NCBI GenBank assembly: GCA_018873245.2
Contig: JAEMBT020000003.1
Span: forward strand, 8,885,843-8,949,842
Source: Archegozetes longisetosus
Taxonomy: Eukaryota; Arthropoda; Arachnida; Sarcoptiformes; Trhypochthoniidae
DNA: 64,000 nucleotides
Direction: 5' to 3'
In this document: piece after piece, positions 1-13,114 of the stretch
Layout: each line of letters opens with the position of its first letter
How positions within the stretch are numbered: position 1 is the first letter of the stretch
Translations under genes and position numbers: made by a program
The notes under the pieces: model-generated
Databases searched by the model: none
Seen by the model: only the letters and a program-made list of their open reading frames with translations
What the model was told of the DNA's origin: nothing

Positions 1-3000
1 CGTTCAATAGTAAAACTTCTTCCTTTCGGAACTGACACTAAATTTGATTATTACAAGAGAAGAGCATAGAGTTAATCAAAGGTTAAGAACTCGATATTGT
101 AATCATATTAGATTGAAAATTTAAATTAGAAAAACAGTGATTCAATTCTGAGTCCATTCATCAAAACTGAATTAAACGTTCAAATTGCAGACTTGACTTT
201 GTGAGTTTGATTAAAGCATAAATCATATGAAGTTTTACAGTTTGAATGATAGTACTTTTTTCTTCTTATAATTGCTTTGTAGAAGACTGGATATGATTTT
301 ATGATTTTATGATTTTCGCCTTCACCGACGAGTTGTGGCGAAAAAAATTGCAAATTTTGGCGAACAATAGCACTTCTAAATTCTACTGAACAAAGTCAGG
401 GCAATTGTTTGTTAGTTTTTGAGCAATAGCGATGAGTTTGAAAATTTGAAGGCATTTTCACTCTCTCAGAGGTCGAGTGTCTGTCTAGAGATTACATTTG
501 AAATTTAACATAAACTCTTGTTACGCACTAACAGATACTCAACAAGTAATTCAAAACTATAAAATCGGTCATTTAGGGGTCAAAATAATTGAAATAATTT
601 GAAGAACACGATTCCTAAACAACTTAAACCAAGCAAATAATACTGTATTTATTTAAGTTTGAAATTGCAATTCTAGAAATTGAAAACTTGCAAGTTTTAG
701 ACTTATCAGTGAAAAAAAGTTAGAAAATGTTTGGTATGTTCTGAGGGGACTCATAAAGATTCAAATGAATATAGATATGTTAAATTTGTAGTACTTTTAA
801 TAATTGCTGATAGTTATTAGCAATCATTAAGATATTATTGTGAGTATCATAATTACGAGACTGAATGATGGAGACAACTAAATAAGTCCTTCCATTAGAC
901 TCACTTATGATCAAATCCAAGTGCGGCTTATTTTTAAACTCACTAATAAACTGTGAGAAACAGCAATTAAAATGTCTCCAAAGCTGAAACCGAGTCCTAA
1001 TTATCTAAGTAAATAATTTTTAAGACTGAATTACAGACTATAATTTGATTTAAGATCCATCTGAAATGTCACTCACTACACCTAAAACTGGAGTGATCTT
1101 AAGTAGTTTTGTTTTAATTGATTTCAATATGTCATACTATTTCCAATTTTACTTTCATATTATTTAATAAACTCAAGATTGGTTGGTAGAAAACTTGAAA
1201 AAGCGAATAACTAAATCAAATTAAGTTGACATGTATGTTGACTTGCGAGCAAGGGACCTGTTGTCATATTAATGGATAAGTCAACAAACCGTTCGAACTC
1301 AAACTCTATCAGTCAATGGGATCTATAAAATTGATTGCAGTCATGAATAGCATGTAGTCAAAAGTTAGAAAAAATTTCAGATTCTCTTCTTTTTACGTGA
1401 AATCAAGTTTTTACTTTCGAGATTATGCTACGATATTTAGATCGAAATCAATGCCATAATTCAAAGGCAACATTAAATTTATAATGTTGAACACAGGAGA
1501 TACTATATTGCTTCATGAACATTCAGGTATTAGAATAGCTATTATAGTCTGATCTATAAGAAGCTATTTTTCACTCTTAATTGTAGTTCTTTCCACGAAC
1601 TTAATTCTCGTGAGAATCTACTTGAATCTGGAATCTTGGATAACACTATTTAGTGGAAAGATTTTCAAAATAAAAAAATCAAAATAAAGCGAATTAAAAA
1701 TAAACAACCAGGCTAATTGACAAGGAAAATGTGTAGAAGGTAAGTCTCCTTTAATACTTGACTTGATCTTTCCTAATATACGTGTGAAAATACTCATCAT
1801 AGGTATATATATATAAGCATATACAAACATCTCCTTGTTCTTAATGCATACAAAAAAGATGTTTTTTGTGTCATAATTAAAATCAAATTGGCTTTTATCG
1901 CCTGATTTATGAAAAAGAAAGAAACTATATCCTCATAAAGTTGCAAACTTTGATTTCCATGGAATAGTGTTCCTCTGAGAAAGCTGTGGCTATTGTTACA
2001 GATAGAAGTTAATTGCAATTTTCACACTTATTAATATTACATTAGTCAAAGTGATTTTTGAAAAAACTAAATGCGAATCCATATGTAAGATACATTTTCC
2101 TATGCAATCTCAAATTATTCTAAGCTTGACTAATGCAAGACTAGTAAATGAGAAACAATTTCTATGAGAACAGAATCAATTTACAAAATCAAATGACTCG
2201 ATATAGAAACGTTCTCAAAATTAGTCGTGCTCTTGTATTTTATGGCTTGATGACTTTCTGAACCAATCTTTCAGATGATCGCAGCCCTTTTATATGTTGG
2301 AAGCAAGGTTTATAATCGTCTGTAATGCAACTCAAGCTTTTCTATGAGCTAATTGTTTAGCAATACTTGCATTGAGATGAATTAAAACCGCAGCTGTTTT
2401 ACGGCAGGTATAGACATGGCTTGAAACATTAGTTTTATCATAACTTTTTCTTAATAGCCACTAAAAGCTACTTTTATGTTTTGTGCTTATCTTCGCCGAA
2501 CTCTCATTTAAAAGTCAGACAATGATCAGAGATTCGAGTCAGGCATAAACGACATCAACCGATAGGATAAATTCAGCGGAAGAAATCACACCTTTGCTTA
2601 ATTTATTGCATGACTGCCGAGTGTTTGTACAGGTATTATAAAGTTATTGCATGTGCTCTTAGGCTGTTATTTGTTTGAAATGTTTAATATACTATCAATA
2701 AATTAAGAGTTAAGATAACGTTGAGTCAAATATTTATCGTTATATCATCATTTTAATGGTCAAGTAATTTAAATTGCAAACTAATTCTTCCTGAGGTCCA
2801 AAACAAGATCAGCTCGATTCGTAAATTAAAAATTATTTTTATTGTCAAATAATTATAAAGCAAAACATTAGACTGGCTCATAAATAATGAAAAACAATCG
2901 AAAGTTTTATCGCTTTCTTTAATATTTTGCTCGCCATCAAATTAGAAATGAACGGGAGAGCACCAGCGCTAGTCTAATAGTGCAACTTTTATAACTTGTT

Positions 3001-6000
3001 ACATCTCAGAAGCCAACCACTGCCTTAGGCTTAAATTACAAAAATTACTTCCAATCAAAACCTATACCTAATCATTAGCAAACTTCACTCCAACCCAGTG
3101 CTTGATTATAAGCCATTAAATCACACAAATACTAATTGAATAAACATGTTTATAACGATTAATACAACAATTTCTACCTTAGAGCTATCAAATTTGATGG
3201 TCATAAGCAATATTTATTATTATTGCAAAGGTAATAATAAAACATAATAAGCAGTTTTGGAGTGCATAAACATTGTTGTTTTGGGTTCCTATTAATGATA
3301 CAACACTGCCTTGTATTAAGTGTCACTCAGTGTAAAGAAAAGTTTCTATCAGTTCAAAGACATTTGGTTTTAAACAAGGGACCATTCTTGAGGCTAACGT
3401 ATTGGCCAATGCGTTCGCCAGCATTTCTGCTCAGGCATACACAGTATACTCACTACTCATCTAACATTGAGGCATGCATTACATAACTTTCATAGATTTC
3501 TAAGTATATTATGAAAGTTTGCATAATTTTCTAACTTAACAAGTTATTAGAGGGGCATTAGAGGTAACTTTCAATAATTACTATTATGGTCTGTTTCGTT
3601 ATCTTTACGGCACATAGTTTTTCGGAATTTGCTCACAGAAAACTTTTAAAAATGATTAAAACTAAAAACTTTTTTTTTTCAAAAACTTACCAATTTCTCC
3701 AGCGATTATTCCATTAATTTTAAGGATACATATGAGAATTATGGCATTAATAACTGAGTAGAAGTTGTTTCTGATCATCATTTGATTGAAATAATTTAAT
3801 CAGAAGTTTGAAAGAGAATTTTGATAATAACACGAAATATTTTGATACACTTTTCGGCTTATTGTTCATTTGATTACAATAAAGAATTGCTTTATTATTT
3901 GGAAGAGCTTAACAAAAGCTCTTTTAGTTAATTCTTGTCTTATGCTATCCTGAGGTTAGTTTGACTGATAGGAAAACTTGCACAACAACCCATATAGTGT
4001 TGTACACCCTTTTCGAGATCCAGCCCTCATTCAACAAAAACCATTTCTGACGCATAGACGCTATCTTCACTGTAGCCCAAGTTTGTACCCCTCCGAATAC
4101 CATCCGAGTCCCACCCATTCTCACTACTCCTGAATTTTCTAATTCATGTTTCTTGTTCTTGAACTTTATCGTTTCCAATGTTGAACTAATTTTCTATTAT
4201 TAAGTCAATTTTACTTTCTATTGTTTAGAGCGGACTAAGTTTTAGCATTCCTAAGAACTTTGAAAAATCAGACCTCAATTATAAGCCATTTGCAGACAAT
4301 TTTACTTAGTTGGATCTCCAATTTAGAGAATTTGATCTTTCAAAATTATACTACTTTTATAATGAGCTTTAAGAAATTCTAAATTTTTAGAATGCCAACA
4401 TCAACAGCTTGATCTAGGATTGATTTTTTTTTTTGAGAAGAATTCATATTTTAATATAAATATTTGCTGTCAAAATTGCTATTGATAGATATCTAACGCA
4501 ATGATGAGCTAGGAGTTTAATTGGAAAGCTGAAGAAAATAATTAGTAGAACCTATTGAAACGTCCATCTAAAGTTGATTCACTTGATTTAATTTGAAATT
4601 ATTTTATACGGCTCATTAGCAATTTAATATAAATTGCTTCACATTTACATAACCCTTATACAACTCTATCATTAAAATAAAATTTCACTCAGACCCTCCA
4701 CTTCTATATTATCAACACAGACACTCAGACACTATAGTTTAAATTTTCTTTCGCGATCCTCTGTCATTTAGTTCTTTGCAATAAAAGTAAGCTTAGAAAC
4801 CCTACACTTTCAGAGCATTCGTATGCGGTTATTACGGAATCAGTTGATGACAGAGCAAATGCGAACAACGATTGATGTCCGAAACATTGTCTGCAACATT
4901 CCTTTGGGCTATGAATTTATAGTTAGTTTTCAGACATAAATAATCAGAAGAAAATGGATTTTGGGATTTCCCGACTTTTTCACATCAATCGTTGGGAGAA
5001 TACAAGTATGGGTTTAATGAACACTTCAAAGTTTTTTCAAGTAAATCTATTTTTTCTCACAACCAATCCTAAGCTTGCTATTTAAGTAACCATCTTCTCA
5101 ATATTCAAGTTTTTCGACCATTTTCCATTTCTAAGTTTTAGTTTAGAGTTTAAGGTTAGCGTAATTAATTATTTTGACGAGTCATTCATTTACTCTAGTT
5201 TAACACCATTTGGGAGTATTTATTTTTGTTCATTTGTGTTCACATTTCAGTCAAGTGACCAAAGCTCGATCAAAAGCTTGAGGGAATAATAAAGTCAAAC
5301 TTCTTTTAGTTTATACCCTAGCTACTGAGAAGTCTGTATAACATAATTTTGAATAGTTTCAAGATTAAATTAAGTTAAGATCTATGATTTAATTGATAAT
5401 TAACTGTTTTTATGTACTTATGCAAAACCACATCGTAAAATTGAGTTAACTCTAGTAAAACCTAAGTAATTTATTAGAGTCTAGACAAGCCTTTATTAGG
5501 CTGTTTCAAACTAATTTAATATGAGAAAAAGGCTTAATTATACTAACGTTTGTGATCGTTTGTAATGTTAGTTACGAGAAAACGCCATAAAGCTTTACTG
5601 TTTTTATACAACTTCTCCCAGTCTACTGACAAATAAATGAGTTAGAAATGATGAATTAGAAATATTTAAATAGAGTACAGATAGCATGCAATTATTTATT
5701 TGTTTTTTGGAAACGCTTACGTGAGTTCTCTATGTAAGTATTTATAAATACCTTTGACCGAAGTCGCAAAACAAAAATTATTCAAAAGTATCACCAAAAA
5801 GTTATGTCACTTTACAAAAAGAAAAAGCTATACATATGACGAATGTTATGCATTATGTATATCTGAATATACATGAATTATTTAACTTTCATGGTTATCT
5901 CAAGTATAATAGCGATATATTTCATTTTTACCGCTTAAGTCGTTTTTAATAATACAACGTTTTCAAAGCTCAACGTTTAAAATCAAATCTTAACGATTCG

Positions 6001-9000
6001 ATGAACAAAAACTTAAAGAGTTTGAACTTAAAAGCCTAAATTGTGATTTGTAATTATCTAGGCACTAAAAATTAGTTGTAATATTGTTTTTATTTGGCTT
6101 TAACCACAAGGAAGTCGTTAAATAGCGAATATTTTATTTCTAGTAATTGTATGAAAGCTTTACAAAATTAGAAACTAGTGTTAACTAAAAGGCTAAATTA
6201 ACTGTTTAAGTCCTTCTTTTAAGATAAGAGAAAACATTGTATTTTCAATTACTCATTGAATCTCCCTTTTTCTCAATCAATATCGAACAAGTCTTTAGCC
6301 TTCAATAACTTTTCTCCGTTGAAGTCAACTTTCTTCAATATATACTTTGAGTCTGAATGAAGTTTTGTGGAAAGAGATAATTTGTTTGATCGAAGAAAAA
6401 TGTTTCATTGTTTAAAAGAGCATTTTAAACTTTTTTGTATTTGCCTATTAAGAAACAAAAAATATGAGAATTTATGTATTTGGTGTGTTAGGTACATGTG
6501 CCGTAAATTCACGAAACTAGTGCTAACGCGAAAGATTTTATAAAGCCAGTGTCAATAACTTCGGAATAAAAAATTCTTCGTCTGCCTCGTAAGACATATC
6601 CCATAAAATTTATAGTCCTTAAGAATTCGCCTGAAAGAAAAAAATTAGTAGAAAGAAGCCATAGCCTAATTTTGGACTGTCTACTGATTTACCTTCTCAA
6701 CCATATATTAACTTTAATGATGCTCAACTTTATCTTCATTAAATATATCCCTAGTTCTTCGCTCAAATTTTAAGACATATTTGTGGAAGAAAGCTCTTTG
6801 AGTAACCTTTTGAAATACTGACAACCTTGAGATTTGCTTCAGTCAAACTTATTTGTTGCTAAAACCCAAAGTATTTAAGTATAAGACAGTTTTAGACAGT
6901 TTTAGACAATTTTAAACAGTTTTCCTAAAGTTATACTGTTTTAAGCCTCAAACGTATGTTTTCTCATTTATGTCTATTGAGCAAATAAAAACAATAGTCT
7001 TTTTGACAATTTATAAACGGAATAACTTTTTAAAGACTTCTATTGGCGAAGAACGTCTTCAAGTTTTCACATGACTGATCATTACAATCCTCAAACTTAT
7101 GCTGATAGATCGCAAAATGAAATGATGAAAAAATGCTCGACTGTTTGTCTTTAGGATTTGTCAGACCAAAAATGACAGAGAGCGGAATTAAAAATTTACA
7201 AACAATAGAAGATTCAATGCTTTAATAACATAAACTTTTCAAAGCATGTCATCAATTTTGGGCAAACGGACAGATGAGAAAAGAGTTTTCGCTACAATTC
7301 TTGTATCACATCAATCAAAGTGACGAAAAATATTGACTCAAACTAATAAGAAGATGAGTACCAATTATTTTGAGTGATGACAGATAGTCTACGCGAAGAC
7401 ATATCAACTTTCTTATAACGACTTTCATGAGAAATAGAGTTCCACATCAAAGATTGAGCCAACTCGACAGATCATCGCTACGTTTGTTCAATGGATAAGA
7501 AATGATTTACACTATTGCTGTTAAGCAACTTTCCAACCGACATCTCTAGTCCTTATGTTAACTTAAACTATTTTATTTTATTTTGCTTCAGTCTGTTTAA
7601 CAAAAATCATTTCTAACTACTTTCTTGCAACTTCAAGTTGTGAATTTATGATAAATGTGAAGTTTGTTGACATAACTTGCAGAAAATAACGACTACAACT
7701 TTCAAGTATCTGACTTCTGTATAGAATTAGTGGCGAAGATGGCAGGAGATGGGGGTGCACAGGCACCCGATTTCAATTTCTTGCTAACTTCACGTAAAAA
7801 GTTATATATTTTTGAGTTTGAGACTCTTAAATTGTGATAATTGCCACAAAATGAAGTAAGATAGATTCAAGTTTCAAAATGTTACGCAATAAGTCCAGGT
7901 AGTAAAAGTATACATTTAATCAAAATGATTATAGTCTGTGACCCCCCCCCACTTTGAATTTCGGACTTTGTGCATCCCATTCGAAATTTTCTGGCCTCTC
8001 CTCTGTATAAAGAAAATAGTTTTATTTAGATCACTGTCTTCGGAAGCAATCTAGAATTTATTTGAAAGTTTGTGCTCTGCTCATAAGTTTATAGTAAGTT
8101 TTTAAAGCAAAATTGTAAATTGTTACGTTTTATGAAAGACATTAATATGATATTGGGCGAAACACACAGTTGGTATCTGAACATGTATTTCATTCTATAA
8201 ATAGTTTAACAGTTGCCCTTAGGGCAACTTTTTGTTAAATTTAATAAAGTTGTGCAAACAAACCGTATTTCCTTTATTTATCTTTGAAATTATTAAGATT
8301 AATGTTCCATAAATTTGAGGTTCAAAACAGAATACAAACCCATTGATCAATTAAAATTTTCCCTTTTACTTGATTAGTGTGTACCACGAATTGTGACCTT
8401 GAAAAGTTATGATAATTAGAATTTACTGAAACAAAAGCTCTATAATGAATACGAGGCGGTGTCGAAACTAAAGAGTCGAACTGAAGTTTGACAATCAGCT
8501 CAACGCAAAACATTGACATCAGTGCTGATGGACTACAACAATGATCTTATTAAACTTGTTAAAAGTTCAGGATTCAGGTTTGGTTAGGCTTAGGAATCTT
8601 AACTATGTGTCTTTAAGTGGTTTGTTTGAGTCCAAACAGAGCATTATAATATTTGATTCAAAGTAGAACATCACATACACACTTCCGCTTACATTTGGTC
8701 AAGTCAGTCCTATCTCTTATTTCAATTTGAGCACAACACCACTCACCTAACTATATGTCTGGTAATTCAGGAACTGATTACTTCTCACTTTCAATGGTCT
8801 GAGTCAAAATATGAATACATTTGAATAATAAAAATCATAGTCTTTAAAGATATTTAAGTTTATAATGTGTGAAATAAATACTGATTCGGAACTAATAATC
8901 AAAATACGATTTAGGAAGTGGTGCCACTCTAAAAGATTGTGTTTCAGGTCCTTTATATTTAATGGTAAAGAAGTCATGCTCATTCACTATATTATTAACC

Positions 9001-12000
9001 CATTGATCAATCACTCTGAGGAATATGCCAAACAAAAGTGTCTCCTAATAACTTGTATTTCGTATTTAAATTCATTGCTTAGCTGCTCTCATGACTTATT
9101 ACCAACGTTTGACTCGTTAGTCATAAAACAACTTTAATTTGAGGTTAAAAATTATTTTAAATAATTTTTCTACTTAGCTCTACTCAACTCAGTTTATGAC
9201 CCGTGAAATGTGTTAGGTTTGGGCTCTTCTATTCTGAGAATTCAGTCATTTCAGAAAGTCTTTCTCAATTATGCACTCAAATAATGTGTTCAAGTTTAAG
9301 GTTTATGAGAAAGTACAGTATAGTCCACATATTTTATTAATCACATAGCTGCAACTTTAGTCAATGTGCGCTCATTCATATGATACAAGTTGCATAAGTT
9401 CATGCAATATTACTCTTTCATCCATTAATTAACTTAATTCAACTTTTAAAACAATAGTTTTAAAATCTGTTTGTTTTTAAGTATAACCAAAGTTTATTCT
9501 TTCTGAAAATATCAATTTAAATGTAATTATTTGTAAATGTTTTACATTAAGCTTTATTACACGCTTAGCTATAATGATCTTTTAAGAAAATATAAAGACT
9601 TTAACATTTTTTGCTTCATATAACTCGTAAAATACAGCTTTTATGTATTCAAAACGTTTCATCATTTCTAAGTTCATAAGACTCTCGCAATAGTTTCAAT
9701 AATTGTAAGATCCTCTCAATAAATACGTGGAAAATTACTTTTAATGTGCTTTTCATGTATTCTAATGGTAAAAGAGATGCATTTTTGACTTTTTGCTTAT
9801 TTTCTGCAATTCTATGAATTTTTACATTTCCGTATTGTCACTTTACGTGTTATTGTTTTGAGAAAACAATTTCATAAACCATTAAAGTGGCGATAATATA
9901 CAAATAATTACAATAAATTGTATTATTTCTCATACTTCAGAAGTAGTCCAAACTTTTCTATTTGAATGATTCAAATTTTTTCGTCCAAATTGCTGAGTTT
10001 GAGTTTTTTCAATTTGCCAATAGATTTAAAAAAGCATCCATTGTTTCTGTGAATTGAGGATAAAAGCAGTAAATTTGGATTGATTTTAGCTATAATTTGG
10101 GATTCAGAAAGCGTGAATAAAAGCTTTTAAATTTTTTTATATTCTTCGCACAAATTTAAGCTATAAAATATTCAACGCTTTCATATTTGACTGCTGGCAA
10201 ACTTAAACTTAAAATAGGTGTTAAAAGAGTTTTATATAAGGAGTATCTGAAGCAAAATATCAAATTTATAACATAGAAGCAAAATATCGATTTTTACCAT
10301 ACAGTTAAATACGCCTATAATAGTGAATAATTCAGGCTTTCATCATCTTATTAATTCAATCAGCACTAGAAAAAATGATTTATTAAGTTCATCCAATTAG
10401 CTAAAAGTTGTTCACATATTTTTAGTATAATTAGAAATTTGTGAATATCTGAAATCAATATGAAATGAGCTAAATGCGGGAAATGCATTACAAAACCTAA
10501 CATGTAACATGTACGGCATTAACATCAATGGTATTTTTGTGTATATCTCTACCCGCATATCTCTAATGGTATTTCAAATGTAATGTGAGCTCCCACGAAA
10601 TTAATACCAAAGCAGATATAAGTTGAACTTTCATTCACGGTAATTACTATTCCGTGGAGTTCTGATAAAATGTCGACTTATTAAACTTGATCAACTAATC
10701 ATTATTTTGAGAACTTATCCCAAGTAATTAGGTTTCAAACTTTTAAATATTTGTTTCTAGCTTTTCCGGTACTTTAAATTGAATAATTTTTATAACTTCT
10801 ACCTCTAAGTCATTCACTGTCAATATTTGTGCAACTTTTCCGACTTCACTCAACAGCTAAAACAATATTTGAATTTCAAGATTTTCGACGATCTGGATGA
10901 TTTTCGCTAGTTTTTGATCGGAAAGATTCTCGAAACTTGTACCAACATGAAATAGGTTTGAAGTTCGGTCAAATACTATAAGTACGATTTGTTCCTTATA
11001 AGTGAACTTGCAAGTTATACAACGAGGAACTCCCACAGAAATTTAGTAAATTTTTATTAGAAAATTATAATTTGACGCCTTCTTAATTATAGGCCTTTGA
11101 TGTCGTGAATTAAGGAGTGTTATACCTGTCTATTTTTCTCGTTTATTTCTGATTCGATCCATCAATCCAGATGATCATATAAAAGTTAAAATCTCCTTCT
11201 AATTAAACTCGAGATAAACCTCAAGATTTTTGCTTTTTTTCTCAACTTCAGGCAATCATATGAATGATCACATTTTCATTATGATTGATGACCAAAGAAG
11301 TTGACATTGATTCCAAAATTCAGTGAGTTAGCTCTTTTCAAGCTCTTCCATTCGAGCGATTTCGAAAATAAGTAAGTTTTTGGCTAAATATTTAGTTGAT
11401 TTGGTTTGCTCAAATGTAAACATTGCGAAATGGCCTTTGCTAAGAGATGAACATTTATTTCTAGATATCTTAAATTTTTATTTGAGTTGAACAAGATTTG
11501 AAAGATGCGCATCAATCTGATGTGTGAGGCATTTCAAGTTGAAGCCTGAGTTTATGTCAAACCTTAAAATTAGGTTTTGCTATAATGCTTGACTAAAAGC
11601 CACTCAGAGTCTATATACTTTTGTACATCATTTCCAAGATCGTTTCGTAAGAAATGTTCTTCAATCGATTTATTGATAGAAAACTAGGATATTAGAACTG
11701 AACATTGATAATAAAGATTGTCAGTTGTTCGACACTGTGTTATACAAATAACAGTTTGAACGAGAATAAAGAATTACATAACATATGTCGCAATATTTAG
11801 ATTATTAGGAATATATCGTAGGAAATGTGTGTGAATGCAGTGTAACAATCATACTAGGCTCAATGCCAACAATACTGAATGAATGGTTTCTCTTGCATTC
11901 AATTTATAGCATAAGCTCTTCCTTATAGCCGGACTTTCACACAGATATAAGAACATAATTTCCACTAAAGAGATCTAATTCCCAAACGTAAGGTTGGTTC

Positions 12001-13049
12001 TTTCATATAAATATATTTTGGTGGATTAGGTCTTTATTCTTCAGATTTGATTCATAAAATGGATGAATGGATATTATTTTGGAATGAAACAACAGAATTT
12101 GCAGAATTTAATATTGGTTGTGAAGTTACACTTTGATTAATAATGTATATACAGCTTGACTCTACTTATTAATTGGACGACTGCTTTTCTAATAATTATT
12201 TTTAATTTTAATATTTAATATTTTTGATAACTAAATTTATTTGATTGATTAGTTAAGTTTGAAAGACTCAAAAAAGAATAAATTGAAAGTATTGAAGTAA
12301 GACTAATACTAAAAGAATATAATAATATTTGTAAGAGAGTAAATATCTTACGTTTAGAAAAAATCTATAATGAAAAAAGTGAAATAACACTATAAATAAT
12401 TAGTAATTTGTACAACTAAAAATAGTAATTATACGAAATGTGATCATTGAATGTTACAATAAAAGGGAATCATTTATAAAAGTAATTCTAATTAAACTTG
12501 AAGAAGAGTGCGTTTATTGAATACTGATCAGAGAAAAAATAAACATCTAATCAATGTCTTATAATGAGTTAGAGTTATCTTCTTTACAGTTCAAACATGT
12601 AACGTATTATATAAGTTATTTTATACCAACAGACAATAAAATAATTATTATGCAGAACATTCCTTATTTATATCATTAAAGAGGAAAATTAGCGCCAACA
12701 GGATTAGATCATTGAGATTGCATTCAACTAATCTTATTATTCAAATTTCAAATCAATTCCAAATAAAGCTCATTGTACTCATGCATATCTCACTCGTCAG
12801 ATCTTGCATTCAAAATCAGATTTCTTTTCATGTGATCATTATTAAAGTTGATTCACTGGCTCACAAACTTGTATAAAACTAATCTCAATGTTTTATTATT
12901 CAAATTAACAGATAATCAAATCGAAATAACTAATTAGAAGCTTTTGAGTCGAGATAAGATCTGGAAATAAGGAAAAGTAGAGCTAAAGAAGCGCTAATAA
13001 GAATTATTTAAATTTTGATGGCTTAAGTTAATTAAGTTGTGTAAATACT
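1..13049. other. AT-rich DNA with no recognised gene
   Basis: About 13 kb of very AT-rich sequence lies downstream of the minus-strand acetyltransferase gene. The open frames are short (under about 90 codons), have no recognisable motif and no chain of phase-compatible splice sites that I could find. It contains small simple repeats, for example an 11-bp motif repeated near 6885-6925, and a possible miniature element near 7725-8010. It may be intergenic or intronic to a gene outside the window; I cannot tell which. Confidence 0.5.
7725..8010. mobile_element. possible miniature inverted-repeat element
   Basis: Two GC-richer blocks stand out from the AT-rich background: one near 7732-7785 (with GGCGAAGATGGCAGGAGATG followed by a G run) and one near 7940-8010 (a run of nine or more C, then GTGCATCCCATTCGAAATTT and CCTCTCC). 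They resemble each other imperfectly in inverted orientation, as expected for the ends of a short non-autonomous DNA transposon. There is no coding capacity and I could not identify a target duplication, so the call is tentative. Confidence 0.25.
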
Positions 13050-13114
13050 TCATCCGTAGTTTGCAGTTTCTTTTTCCCAGGCGTCGATCAACGCTAGAGT
13101 AGACTGTGTTTCAC
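13050..13114 (-). CDS. GNAT-coiled-coil gene, terminal exon 9
   Basis: After acceptor ATAATCAG the exon completes a split Ser codon and encodes ETQSTLALIDAWEKETANYG followed by TGA. It lengthens the coiled-coil tail by 20 residues. The phase match to exon 8 and the amphipathic composition support it. A possible AATAAA polyadenylation signal on the minus strand lies near 12890. Confidence 0.65.

Noticed and set aside
3945-4178. A GC-richer 77-codon minus-strand frame that could be an exon of a gene to the left
   Set aside because: All three frames look equally plausible over parts of it, no matching exon with compatible phase was found nearby and no domain is visible.
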